DNA of 64,000 nucleotides from Chloracidobacterium validum (GTDB lineage: Bacteria; Acidobacteriota; Blastocatellia; Chloracidobacteriales; Chloracidobacteriaceae): positions 1,595,501 to 1,659,500 of the forward strand of contig NZ_CP072648.1 of assembly GCF_018304825.1 (NCBI RefSeq), given 5' to 3'. A program made the position numbers and the translations under genes. Each line of letters begins with the position of its first letter. Positions within the stretch are counted from its first letter, which is position 1. Positions 1-8,622 of the stretch are shown in pieces. A model generated the notes under the pieces. That model did no database searches, was not told the DNA's origin, and saw only the letters and a list, made by a program, of their open reading frames with translations.

Positions 1-880
1 AGCTTCCAGTCACCCCAATCCGTCGAGCATACGTTTCTCGACCAAGCGCGGGCGAAGTCCAAGCGAGCCACCCAGCCTCCAAGCAAATCTGCCGCGCGGC
101 TTCACCAGCCGCCGCATCCTCGAAGAGACCAAAAACCGTGCTACCGCTGCCTGACATCCGCGCCAGATGCGCACCCAGCGCACGGAGCCGGTCGCGCACT
201 TCCCGAACCAGTGGAAAAGCGCGAAAGACGACCGCTTCGAGGTCATTGCCTGCCGCCAACCAATTGATGTTGTCTGGCGAGCAAGCGGTCAGTGTATGGA
301 TAGTTAGCTCATCTGTCAACTCTGCTTGTAAGCCGCGGAAGACCGGGCCGGTTGGTATCGCCACCTTGGGGTTCACGACGACGATGGTGGGAAGATTGGC
401 GTCTGGGAGCGGCGTGATGCGGTCGCCGCGCCCCAGCCCAAGGGCCGTCCCGCCAACCAGAAAGAATGGCACGTCAGCCCCAAGCTGCGCGGCCAGGCGC
501 TGGCGGGTGGCTACCGACAGCGCAGCCCCCCAGAGCTGCTCCAAGGCCAGGAGCGTGACGGCGGCGTTGCTGCTGCCACCGCCGAGTCCGGCTTGCATGG
601 GAATACGTTTTTGAAGGTGGATACGCGCCCCGTGGGTAACGCCGGCAGTGGATTGCAACAACCGCGCCGCGCGCACCACCAGATTTTGGTCATCACAGGT
701 CAGCGTCGGATCGTCGCAGGTGAGCGCAATCGAAGGGTCCGCCGTGACTTCGATTTCCAACAGGTCATGTAGCTCGATGGTTTGAAAAACCGTCCGTAGC
801 TCGTGATAGCCGTCGGAGCGCCGCCCGATGACTTCAAGGGACAGGTTGACTTTGGCAAAAGACGGGAACAGAGCCGGCAT
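1..880 (-). CDS. ispE: 4-diphosphocytidyl-2-C-methyl-D-erythritol kinase (3' end outside window)
   Basis: GHMP-family kinase that phosphorylates CDP-methylerythritol with ATP in the MEP isoprenoid pathway. Translating the complement from 880 gives PSFAKVNLSLEVIGRRSDGYHEL at the N-terminus, with the expected Lys10, and the GHMP ATP-binding loop GLGGGSSNAA at about residues 98-107. About 293 residues are in the window and the frame is still open at base 1, so the C-terminus is missing. The ATG at 880 gives the family-typical start; the same frame stays open upstream but that part resembles nothing. It is divergent from lgt, and ispF lies 10 kb away on the same strand. Confidence 0.93.
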   Translation of the reverse strand, partial: MPALFPSFAKVNLSLEVIGRRSDGYHELRTVFQTIELHDLLEIEVTADPSIALTCDDPTLTCDDQNLVVRAARLLQSTAGVTHGARIHLQKRIPMQAGLGGGSSNAAVTLLALEQLWGAALSVATRQRLAAQLGADVPFFLVGGTALGLGRGDRITPLPDANLPTIVVVNPKVAIPTGPVFRGLQAELTDELTIHTLTACSPDNINWLAAGNDLEAVVFRAFPLVREVRDRLRALGAHLARMSGSGSTVFGLFEDAAAGEAARQICLEAGWLAWTSPALGRETYARRIGVTGS

Positions 881-1059
881 GAAAACTTCTCGCGTGGCAG
901 GTGTCTTGCGCGCTGGTTCGGTAGCTTGACGAAGCCGCTCGAAAACGACAAGCCGAGCGGACGCGCCACGCGCCGGACTGGCCGTTCCGGCATAAACCGC
1001 AGTCAGACGTTGGCGTTCAGGTAACTTTCCAGGATAATCGCCGGTGGCGAGGACAAAGC

Positions 1060-1914
1060 ATGTTTCCTGAACTGTTTGAAATCCCCGGCACGGGTTTCAT
1101 CGTCAATACCTATGGCGTTTTGCTCGCCATTGGTTTTCTGAGTGGCATGTGGTTGGCTGGCCGGTTTAGCGTCCAGGACGGCTTGCCGCGTGGCACGGTG
1201 CTCGACATCGTTCTCTACTCCCTGATTGCCTCGCTGCTTGGGTCGCGCCTGCTCCTCGTCATTGTCGAGTGGCACAACTTCCGCCATGACTGGCGGGCGA
1301 TATTCTCGCTCGATGTCTTGCGCTCCGGGGGTGTCTTTTACGGCGGCTTGTTGGCGGCTCTGCTTGCCAGCATCCTGCTCACCCGCCGGCACCGCCTCGA
1401 CTGGTGGCGGGTTGCCGATGCGTGCGCGCCGGGCATTGCGCTCGGACAGTTTTTCGGCCGCCTGGGATGCTTTGCCGCTGGATGCTGCTGGGGTCGCCCA
1501 ACCACTGCCTGGTGCGGGGTTCGTTTTTCTGAGCGCGGCCATGAGTTGACTGGCGTTCCCTACGACGTGGCGCTTCACCCGACACAACTTTACGAGAGCG
1601 CCGCCACGCTGGCCCTGTGCCTGGGGCTGGGGTGGCTTTTTCACCGCCGCCACTTTCGCGGCCAGGTCATCCTGGCTTATTTGTTTGGCTATGCCGTCAT
1701 TCGGTTTGTCATCGAAATCTGGCGCGACGACCCACGCGGCGCCGTTGGGCCGTTATCAACCTCGCAGTTCATTGCACTGGGCTGCGCGGCCTTTGTGGCT
1801 GGTGCGTGGATGCTCCGCCGACGGAAAACCATATCGTCGCCGGCCGTGACCGAGACGGCTACGACAACGAGCACGCCGCCCCCGACGGCCTCGCTACTTC
1901 CTCCTGAATCCTGA
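1060..1914 (+). CDS. lgt: Prolipoprotein diacylglyceryl transferase
   Basis: Inner-membrane enzyme that moves diacylglycerol from phosphatidylglycerol to the lipobox cysteine of prolipoproteins. The 284 residues form several hydrophobic segments and carry the family loop GRLGCFAAGCCWGR (about residues 133-146), containing the arginine that is essential in E. coli Lgt. The E. coli HGG motif appears here as FYGGLL, so the His is a Tyr, a variant I believe occurs in other phyla. GAGGA lies about 6 bases before the ATG. Candidate substrates in this window are the lipoproteins at 34119, 48697 and perhaps 26695. Confidence 0.95.
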   Translation: MFPELFEIPGTGFIVNTYGVLLAIGFLSGMWLAGRFSVQDGLPRGTVLDIVLYSLIASLLGSRLLLVIVEWHNFRHDWRAIFSLDVLRSGGVFYGGLLAALLASILLTRRHRLDWWRVADACAPGIALGQFFGRLGCFAAGCCWGRPTTAWCGVRFSERGHELTGVPYDVALHPTQLYESAATLALCLGLGWLFHRRHFRGQVILAYLFGYAVIRFVIEIWRDDPRGAVGPLSTSQFIALGCAAFVAGAWMLRRRKTISSPAVTETATTTSTPPPTASLLPPES

Positions 1915-1941
1915 AGCTGTTCGACGAAGCCGTTCCCCGAC

Positions 1942-3900
1942 ATGTCCAACGCACAAGCTAGTTCAACGTCGCCGCTGCTCGCTCGTGATGAGCGAAGGGA
2001 AAAGTTTGACAAGAAAGCCGCAGCCAAAGACACGGCCCGCCTGATGGCCAAGTATGGCGCGCCGTATGTTCCTTACTTTGCCCTGGCTTTTTTCTGCCTG
2101 GTTGGCGCGGGAAGTTTGGCGCTGATTTACCCGCTTTTCGTCGGGACGCTCTTTGGCTCAATTTTCTCGCCAGACAAGCCATCCGCCCTTGCGCCGCTGC
2201 TGGCAGTTGTTTCCGGTCTTTTGAATCGGCTCTTTCCCGGCTACCAGCTTTCGCCCCTTGACCCCGTGCTGGCGCTCTTGACGGGCATTTTGGTAGTTCA
2301 ATCGGTTCTGAGTTTTGGGCGAACCTACTTGCTCAACTATGTTGGTGAAAAGCTCGTGGCTGATGTGCGCCGCGACCTTTACCGACATTTGCTTTCACTG
2401 GATGTAACTTTTTTTGCGAATCGGCGCACGGGTGAACTCACCTCGCGCATCGCATCGGATGTCACAGCCATTCAAAACAGTGTCACGTTGAGCCTGGCCG
2501 AAGCCATGCGGCAGGTCATCGTCTTCACCGGCGGAACGGCGTTTCTCTTTTGGATTGACTGGCGGCTGGCCTGCCTGTTGCTGGCGCTCATTCCGGTGCT
2601 GGTCGTGAGCTTTGCGTTTTTTGGGCGAAACATCCGCCGGCGCAGCACGCGCGTCCAGGACGCCCTGGCCGAGGCAACGGCCATTTTGGAAGAAACCATT
2701 GCCGGTATTCGCACAGTGCAGTCCTTTGCCCGCGAACCCTACGAAGTGAATCGCTACGAAACGCATATCACCCGCTCGCTGCGGGAAGCGCTGGGTCGCG
2801 CGCTGGCGCGGGGACTCTTCAACGCTGCCATTGTTTTCGTCCTCTTTGGAGGCTTTGTCGGCTTGCTGTGGTACAGCGGGAACCAGGTTCTCGCGGGCAA
2901 GCTGACGGCAGAACAGCTCATTCAGTTTTTGTTCTACGCGGCGTGGGTCGGCGGCGCGCTGGGCACGCTGGCCGAGTATTACGGAGAGTTCAACCAAACC
3001 ATTGGCGCGTCACGGCGCGTCGTCGAACTCTTTGAAACGAAGCCTGCCATTTGCGACCGGCAGGACGCACAGCCGGCGCAGCCGGTCAGTGGACTCGTCG
3101 AAGTCAAAGACGTTCACTTTACCTATCCGGGACGGACTGAACCGGCGCTGGACGGCATCACGATCACGGCCCGGCCTGGGGAGGTGATTGCGTTGGTCGG
3201 ACCGAGCGGGGCCGGAAAGTCAACGCTCATCTCGCTGTTGCCGCGTTTTTATGATGTCACGTCGGGCGCCATTTGCGTGGATGGAAGGGATGTTCGCGCT
3301 TGGAAGCTGGCCGATTTGCGTTCCAACATCGGCATCGTTCCGCAGGAAACCACGCTCTTTAGTGGCACCGTCTATGACAACATTGCCTATGGCAAGCTCG
3401 ATGCGACCCCCGACGAGGTTGAACGCGCGGCGCAGGCAGCCCATGCTCACGCCTTCATCACGGGCTTTCCGCAGGGCTACCAAACCATCGTGGGCGAACG
3501 CGGCGTCAAACTCTCCGGCGGACAACGGCAGCGAATCGCCATTGCGCGGGCCTTGCTCAAAAACCCACGAATTCTGATTCTGGATGAAGCGACGAGTTCG
3601 CTCGACTCCGAATCGGAGCGTTACGTCCAGGAAGCGCTCGACGTTTTGATGGAAGGGCGCACGACCTTCGTCATTGCGCATCGGCTTTCGACCGTTCAAC
3701 GGGCGACGCGCATCGTGGTCATGGCGCACGGACGCATCATCGAGGAGGGAACGCACCAGGATTTGCTGGCGCGGGAAGGCATGTACAAGAAACTCTACAA
3801 GCTTCAGTTCCGCGATGTGCCGGAGTGGATTTTACAGGAAGAAGCTGGAGCGCGTGGCGCAGCGCCCCAGCTTCAAGTCGCGCGGACGGCACTTCCCTGA
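1942..3900 (+). CDS. ABC exporter, fused membrane and ATPase domains (MsbA/lipid-exporter type)
   Basis: Half-transporter of 652 residues: six predicted membrane helices in the first ~370 residues, then a nucleotide-binding domain. Visible motifs are Walker A GPSGAGKST (about residue 419), signature LSGGQRQR (about 523), Walker B ILILDEATS (about 543) and the H-loop in IAHRLST. It should act as a homodimer exporting lipid or a hydrophobic substrate. The MsbA-like organisation and 27-bp spacing from lgt fit an envelope role, but the substrate cannot be read from sequence. The first ~35 residues are a charged cytoplasmic extension. Confidence 0.9.
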   Translation: MSNAQASSTSPLLARDERREKFDKKAAAKDTARLMAKYGAPYVPYFALAFFCLVGAGSLALIYPLFVGTLFGSIFSPDKPSALAPLLAVVSGLLNRLFPGYQLSPLDPVLALLTGILVVQSVLSFGRTYLLNYVGEKLVADVRRDLYRHLLSLDVTFFANRRTGELTSRIASDVTAIQNSVTLSLAEAMRQVIVFTGGTAFLFWIDWRLACLLLALIPVLVVSFAFFGRNIRRRSTRVQDALAEATAILEETIAGIRTVQSFAREPYEVNRYETHITRSLREALGRALARGLFNAAIVFVLFGGFVGLLWYSGNQVLAGKLTAEQLIQFLFYAAWVGGALGTLAEYYGEFNQTIGASRRVVELFETKPAICDRQDAQPAQPVSGLVEVKDVHFTYPGRTEPALDGITITARPGEVIALVGPSGAGKSTLISLLPRFYDVTSGAICVDGRDVRAWKLADLRSNIGIVPQETTLFSGTVYDNIAYGKLDATPDEVERAAQAAHAHAFITGFPQGYQTIVGERGVKLSGGQRQRIAIARALLKNPRILILDEATSSLDSESERYVQEALDVLMEGRTTFVIAHRLSTVQRATRIVVMAHGRIIEEGTHQDLLAREGMYKKLYKLQFRDVPEWILQEEAGARGAAPQLQVARTALP

Positions 3901-3918
3901 ACCCAGACCTTGCAAGGG

Positions 3919-4968
3919 CTAGCTGTGCGCTGCGCCGTTGAGACCGATGTTGAGGACAACGCGCCCGTTGATTTGGCCGTGCTTCATGCGCTCAAACACC
4001 GCGTTGACCTCTTCAATGGGCTGGAGTTCAACATTTGGCTTGACCTTGCCTTCGGCAGCAAAGGCCAGGCTTTCCTGCAAATCCTTGCGGGTTCCGACAA
4101 TCGAGCCACGGACGGTCAGGCGGTTCAAAACGACATCAAAAATGGGAAGCGGAAAGTCGCCTGGTGGCAGGCCAACCATGGAACACGTCCCTCCGCGCCG
4201 CAGCATCGCAATTGCCTGCCGAAAGATTGAAGCCGATACGGCCGCGACCACGACTCCATGCGCCCCGCCGGTCTGACGCTGGATGGACGCCACCGGGTCT
4301 TCTTCCTTGGCATTGACCGTAACATCCGCGCCGAGCTGCCGGGCAAGCTCGAGCTTTTCAGGTGCAATATCCACCGCGCCCACGTGCAGGCCCATGGCTT
4401 TGGCATACTGAACAGCCATGTGACCAAGTCCACCAATGCCGACCACGACCAACCATTCACCCGGACGCGCCTGGGTTTCCTTGATGGCTTTGTAGGTCGT
4501 CACGCCGGCGCATAGCACTGGCGCGGCCGTGACAAAATCCAGTCCTTCGGGAATGTGCCCGGCGTAGGCCGCCGGCGCCAGAACATATTCGGCAAAACCG
4601 CCATCAACTGAATATCCGGTGTTGTGCTGGTGATGGCAGAGGGTTTCCCAACCGGTCAGGCAATGCTCGCATAGCCCGCAGGCATCGTGCAGCCAGGGAA
4701 TCCCGACGCGGTCACCTTCCTTGATGGCCGTGACGCCCTCTCCGACCGCCGCGACGTAACCAGCGCCTTCGTGGCCCGGCACAAGCGGTAGCTTTGGTTT
4801 AACGGGCCAGTCGCCATCTGCGGCATGCAGGTCGGTATGACAGACGCCACTGGCCATGACCTTGACGAGAATTTGCCCTGGACCCGGGCGCGGCACATCC
4901 ATTTCCTCAATGGCAAGCGGCTTCCCAAACTCATGAACAACGGCAGCTTTCATTTTGCTAGGCAGCAT
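3919..4968 (-). CDS. adhP: Zinc-dependent alcohol dehydrogenase, AdhP type
   Basis: Medium-chain dehydrogenase of 349 residues that interconverts primary alcohols and aldehydes with NAD. Catalytic-zinc ligands Cys43 and His66 are present, with the third Cys in PVLCAG. The four structural-zinc cysteines sit in the CGLCEHC segment and the following TLC. The Rossmann fold motif is [11 protein letters not shown] very strong AAGGAGG site (4974-4980) precedes the ATG, and a small hairpin abuts it upstream. It converges on the ABC exporter with only 18 bp between stops. Confidence 0.92.
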   Translation of the reverse strand: MLPSKMKAAVVHEFGKPLAIEEMDVPRPGPGQILVKVMASGVCHTDLHAADGDWPVKPKLPLVPGHEGAGYVAAVGEGVTAIKEGDRVGIPWLHDACGLCEHCLTGWETLCHHQHNTGYSVDGGFAEYVLAPAAYAGHIPEGLDFVTAAPVLCAGVTTYKAIKETQARPGEWLVVVGIGGLGHMAVQYAKAMGLHVGAVDIAPEKLELARQLGADVTVNAKEEDPVASIQRQTGGAHGVVVAAVSASIFRQAIAMLRRGGTCSMVGLPPGDFPLPIFDVVLNRLTVRGSIVGTRKDLQESLAFAAEGKVKPNVELQPIEEVNAVFERMKHGQINGRVVLNIGLNGAAHS

Positions 4969-4980
4969 GTGAACCTCCTT

Positions 4981-5002
4981 GCTCTATTTTCAGAGCTTTT
5001 TT
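4981..5002. repeat. Hairpin abutting the adhP ribosome-binding site
   Basis: GCTCT and AGAGC pair around a 6-base loop (4981-4996), directly next to the Shine-Dalgarno complement at 4974-4980. On the plus strand the stem is followed by six T, so it also resembles a weak terminator in that direction, although no plus-strand gene ends nearby. On the minus strand it would sit in the adhP leader and could limit ribosome access. The stem is only five base pairs. Confidence 0.35.
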
Positions 5003-5203
5003 CAACGCTCCATCCGTAACCACGCCAGTGCGTCAAACGGTCAGGTCCGTCAACCCGCTAGCGAGTCCAGCCAAGCGTGAGAATATGGTTGTCGTGGTAG
5101 TGTGAGACAGGGGGGGAACGTGAGTTTCGATACAGTACACTACTTCGGCCAGGCGGCCAAGCCTGCGAGTGGGCAGCCAAAATGAAATTCGGTTGGCCGT
5201 GGC

Positions 5204-6232
5204 TTAGTACTCCCGCCGCAGGGGGCGTCCCATGACTTCGGCCATGGCGTCACGGACGCGGCGTCCCTCGTAAAGCACCTGGTACATGCCGCGCGTCATG
5301 GGCATATCCACCTGGTGTTTCTGAGCCAGGGCATGGATCGCCTTGGTGGTCTTGACCCCTTCGGCAACGTTGGTCATGCCGGCCAGAATGTCATCGAGCT
5401 GGCGTCCCTTGCCGAGTTCGACGCCAACGTAGCGATTGCGCGAAAGCGTTCCGGTCGCCGTCAGAAAAAGGTCGCCAACGCCGGCCAGCCCGGACAGCGT
5501 TTCAACCCGCGCTCCGAGGGCAACCGCCAGCCGCGTAATTTCAGCCAGCCCACGGGTGATGAGTGTGACGACCGTGTTGTGGCCGAAACCCAACCCCACC
5601 ATGACACCGGCCGCAATGGCGATGACGTTTTTTGAGGCGCCAGCAATTTCGACGCCGGTGATGTCCTGGTTGTAGTAAAGCCGAAAGTTGGGCGTACTGA
5701 GTTCGCCCTGCACGTATTCTCCCCACCGTGGAGCAAAGGCGGCGACGACGGTTGCCGTGGGATCGCCTTTGGCGACTTCGTAGGCGAAGTTTGGACCCGA
5801 AAGCGCGACATAACGCGGCTCAAAACGGTCATGCCAGACATCAAAGGCCACCTCCGACATGCGCATGAGCGTATCGGTCTCGATGCCTTTCGTGGCACTG
5901 ACAAACACCATTGTCGGCGTGACGTAAGGGCGCATGGCAAGCAGTGTCGCGCGGGTGACATGCGACGGGACAACCAACAGCACCATCTGTGCGCCGTCCA
6001 GCGCCGCCGCCAAGTCAGCCGTTGGCCGCAAGTTGTCAGGAAAAGGAAAGCCGGGCAAATACAAGCGGTTTTCGCGCTCGGCAGCCAGTGAGGCAATATG
6101 TTCCGGGCGGTGTCCCCACAACGTCACCAAGCGCGGGACGTGATTTGAGGCCGAACGCGCCGCGGCAACTAGCGCCAGGGCTGTCCCCCAGCTACCGGCT
6201 CCAATCACGGCAATCCGCTGGCATTGCTCCAT
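5204..6232 (-). CDS. gpsA: Glycerol-3-phosphate dehydrogenase [NAD(P)+]
   Basis: Cytoplasmic enzyme reducing dihydroxyacetone phosphate to sn-glycerol 3-phosphate, the backbone for phospholipids. The ATG at 6232 puts the dinucleotide motif IGAGSWGTA at residues 10-18 and gives 342 residues, the usual size; the open frame runs about 70 codons further upstream but that extension is not family-like. Other family motifs are ALSGPNFA, ASKNVIAIAAG with the catalytic lysine, and GLAGVGDLFLT. It diverges from the HAD gene across about 135 bp, which probably holds both promoters. Confidence 0.95.
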   Translation of the reverse strand: MEQCQRIAVIGAGSWGTALALVAAARSASNHVPRLVTLWGHRPEHIASLAAERENRLYLPGFPFPDNLRPTADLAAALDGAQMVLLVVPSHVTRATLLAMRPYVTPTMVFVSATKGIETDTLMRMSEVAFDVWHDRFEPRYVALSGPNFAYEVAKGDPTATVVAAFAPRWGEYVQGELSTPNFRLYYNQDITGVEIAGASKNVIAIAAGVMVGLGFGHNTVVTLITRGLAEITRLAVALGARVETLSGLAGVGDLFLTATGTLSRNRYVGVELGKGRQLDDILAGMTNVAEGVKTTKAIHALAQKHQVDMPMTRGMYQVLYEGRRVRDAMAEVMGRPLRREY

Positions 6233-6367
6233 AACGATATCGGTGGCAAAACAAACTGTGGAATGGCTATCAAAGCTTAGGGCTAGTTCAGGAAAATAAC
6301 TGGTTGCCTGACGGCTGGGAAGTGCTGGCTTGTCAGCGCAAGTAGAGCTAGTGTTTACTTGCCAACC

Positions 6368-7027
6368 ATGCAGCTCACGGATTTCGCGGCCGTCATTTTC
6401 GACATGGACGGTTTGTTGATAGATACAGAAACCATCTACTGCCAATCCTGGCAGCGGGCGGCGGCCGATTGCGGGTTTATTATCACACCGGCCTTTTATG
6501 GACAGCTTGTCGGGCGTTCACGCGCCGATGCCCTGCGGATCGTGCTCGACCACTTTGGCGACAGGGTTCCAATGCCAGCGTTTCAGGAATCGGTTCTACA
6601 CTACGAGACCGTCTGCTTCAGCGAAGAAACTATCCCAATCAAACCAGGTGCGCTGGAACTCATCCGGGCCGTTGAAACGCGCGGACTGCCCAAGGCCCTG
6701 GCCACATCAACCCACCGTCCTGCGGCAACGCAGCGCCTGGCGCGCACCGGACTTGACCGCCACTTCCCTATTACCATCACCGGGGATGACGTGCCGCGCC
6801 CGAAACCTTCGCCCGACATTTACCTGATGGCATGTGAGAAGTTGGGCGTCGCGCCGCAGGATGCGCTCGCATTTGAGGACTCGGATCCGGGCGTCCAAGC
6901 GGCCCATGCGGCCGGGGTTACGGTCGTGATGGTGCCCGATTTCAAAGCGCCGTCGCCTGACGCACACACCCGCGCCGCGCGGATTTTCCCTTCACTGCTG
7001 ACGGCACTCGTCGCCCTCGGTGCTTGA
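6368..7027 (+). CDS. HAD-superfamily phosphatase / beta-phosphoglucomutase-like
   Basis: HAD hydrolase of 219 residues with the nucleophile motif FDMDGLLIDTE at its N-terminus, the second motif TSTHR, the conserved lysine in RPKPSPDIY, and the acidic motif FEDSDPGV. The alpha-helical cap after motif I is the type seen in beta-phosphoglucomutases and phosphoglycolate phosphatases, so it acts on a small phosphorylated metabolite, substrate unknown. The ATG at 6368 is preferred to the in-frame TTG at 6359. Its stop is followed at 62 bp by the membrane protein gene. Confidence 0.88.
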   Translation: MQLTDFAAVIFDMDGLLIDTETIYCQSWQRAAADCGFIITPAFYGQLVGRSRADALRIVLDHFGDRVPMPAFQESVLHYETVCFSEETIPIKPGALELIRAVETRGLPKALATSTHRPAATQRLARTGLDRHFPITITGDDVPRPKPSPDIYLMACEKLGVAPQDALAFEDSDPGVQAAHAAGVTVVMVPDFKAPSPDAHTRAARIFPSLLTALVALGA

Positions 7028-7088
7028 GGTGAGCCGACCAGCGCGGCCACCCGACAGGCGGCTAGGCTTGGAAAGCGCGTCACATGCC

Positions 7089-8603
7089 ATGACGACGGGA
7101 GGATTTCAAAGGCTTTTTCAGCAACCTGAATGGTGTTTTGGCAGCTTAGGGGCCGCCGGAGCTGGCTGGCTGTGGTTTGTTCTGACACGCCATGGGATTG
7201 GGCTTTCGCCAGATTCGGTTGGCTACCTGGCCGTTTCACAGCATCTTGTCGAAGGACATGGGTTAGTGTCCTACCAGGGAGACCCTTTCGTTGTCCAGCC
7301 GCCACTTTACCCATTATGTATCGCTGGTCTTGGCTACCTATCTAATCTTTCGCTCCCTTCGTCTGCTCTGGCACTCAATGTTGCGCTTTTTGGTCTGGTA
7401 ATTCTTTTATCAGGAAAACTTACTTTTCTAGCGACAGGCTCATTAAAGTTTTCAATTTTTATTTGCTTTTCTATAATCTTCGGAATACCGATTTTTTGGA
7501 TTTCATTGTTCGCGTGGAGTGAATTACTTTTTATTTTATTTTTACTTTGTAACTTCACAGAATTTCACAAACTTATCTCTAAAAATAAAAATGTTTATAT
7601 TTTCTCGTGCCTGGTGTTCGCTAATCTGGCTTTTTTGACCCGTTACGTCGGCTTCTTGCTTATTGTTTCCAATCTTTTGATATTGTTCATTTTATTCATT
7701 AAGAAAGGAAAGAACTTTTTTGTTTTGCTTTATTTTGCTGTGCTCTCAGTTTCGATTCCGTCAATCTTTGTCCTTAGAAATTACGCAGTTTCCGGGACAT
7801 TCTTTGGACCCAGGACGCTGTCCTCAATACGGATCAGTGAAAATTTATTGCTTTTTTCCGATGCTTTTTTCAGTTGGGTCATCGCCCCACTTGGTAATCT
7901 CATTACTACGCCAATTCTAATTGTTGGGGCAATTATACTCATTTTTGTTTTACTTATTAACTATCTCTTTCATACCTTACGTCTTCAAGAATTGGCAGTT
8001 TCAAATTTGATTTTGTTCATCATAGTATATTTGTCTTTCATACTTCTATCTTCTACTCGAATTGCATACGACCCAATTGATAACCGGCTACTATCCCCGA
8101 TTTTCATACCGCTCTCTATCGTCTTGATACATTTTTTTTCTAAAACGATTTATTCAAACTTGCGTGCCAAACTACCTGAACGGACAGAGCGGTTGGCGGT
8201 CACGGCAGGAGTGCTGATTTGGTTTACTTATCCAGTGGTTTCAACGGTAACGCTTGCCATTGAAGTCTGGCAGGATGGAAAAGGCTACCATAGCCTGCGC
8301 TGGCAAACGAGTGAGACCCTGGCCTACGTTCGCAAGACCCACAAACAACTCACGCAGCTTCCGATTTACACCAATGATCCAGAGGGAATGTACTTCCTGG
8401 CTCAAACCCGTGCCGCGCACTTACCTTTTCGCGTACGGGCAAGCTGGCCCGAACCCGGATGCGCCTATGTCGTACGCTTCAAGCATGCCTATCGGGGCGA
8501 ATGCCTGGAACTGCTTGAGCAACTGCGCAGCGTGGCCGACATTGTGACCCACAAGCAGTTTTCCGACGGTGAAATTTACATTGTGACCCGCAAAGCGTCT
8601 TGA
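7089..8603 (+). CDS. Polytopic membrane protein, PMT/ArnT-like glycosyltransferase candidate
   Basis: A 504-residue protein with about ten hydrophobic segments, a short soluble C-terminal domain, and near the N-terminus a loop with LSPDSVGYLAVSQ. That layout resembles GT-C-fold lipid-linked mannosyl/arabinosyl transferases, where an Asp in the first periplasmic loop is catalytic, but no family motif is decisive. The ATG at 7089 follows a poor Shine-Dalgarno. Base composition is unusual: roughly 7340-8170 is rich in A+T while both ends have the normal high GC of the neighbours. This may reflect transfer or recombination of the core, though hydrophobic codons explain part of it. Confidence 0.6.
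   Translation: MTTGGFQRLFQQPEWCFGSLGAAGAGWLWFVLTRHGIGLSPDSVGYLAVSQHLVEGHGLVSYQGDPFVVQPPLYPLCIAGLGYLSNLSLPSSALALNVALFGLVILLSGKLTFLATGSLKFSIFICFSIIFGIPIFWISLFAWSELLFILFLLCNFTEFHKLISKNKNVYIFSCLVFANLAFLTRYVGFLLIVSNLLILFILFIKKGKNFFVLLYFAVLSVSIPSIFVLRNYAVSGTFFGPRTLSSIRISENLLLFSDAFFSWVIAPLGNLITTPILIVGAIILIFVLLINYLFHTLRLQELAVSNLILFIIVYLSFILLSSTRIAYDPIDNRLLSPIFIPLSIVLIHFFSKTIYSNLRAKLPERTERLAVTAGVLIWFTYPVVSTVTLAIEVWQDGKGYHSLRWQTSETLAYVRKTHKQLTQLPIYTNDPEGMYFLAQTRAAHLPFRVRASWPEPGCAYVVRFKHAYRGECLELLEQLRSVADIVTHKQFSDGEIYIVTRKAS
7340..8170. other. AT-rich segment inside the membrane-protein gene
   Basis: By eye the composition drops sharply in this stretch, with long runs of T and A and codons such as TTA, ATA, AAA and AAT that are rare in the surrounding genes. 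It returns to the local norm on both sides within the same open reading frame. Confidence 0.7.
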
Positions 8604-8622
8604 AACCGCAGCCTCGCCGTGC

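Noticed and set aside
6233-6445. N-terminal extension of gpsA
   Set aside because: The extension has no family similarity and would overlap the divergent HAD gene; ATG 6232 gives standard length.
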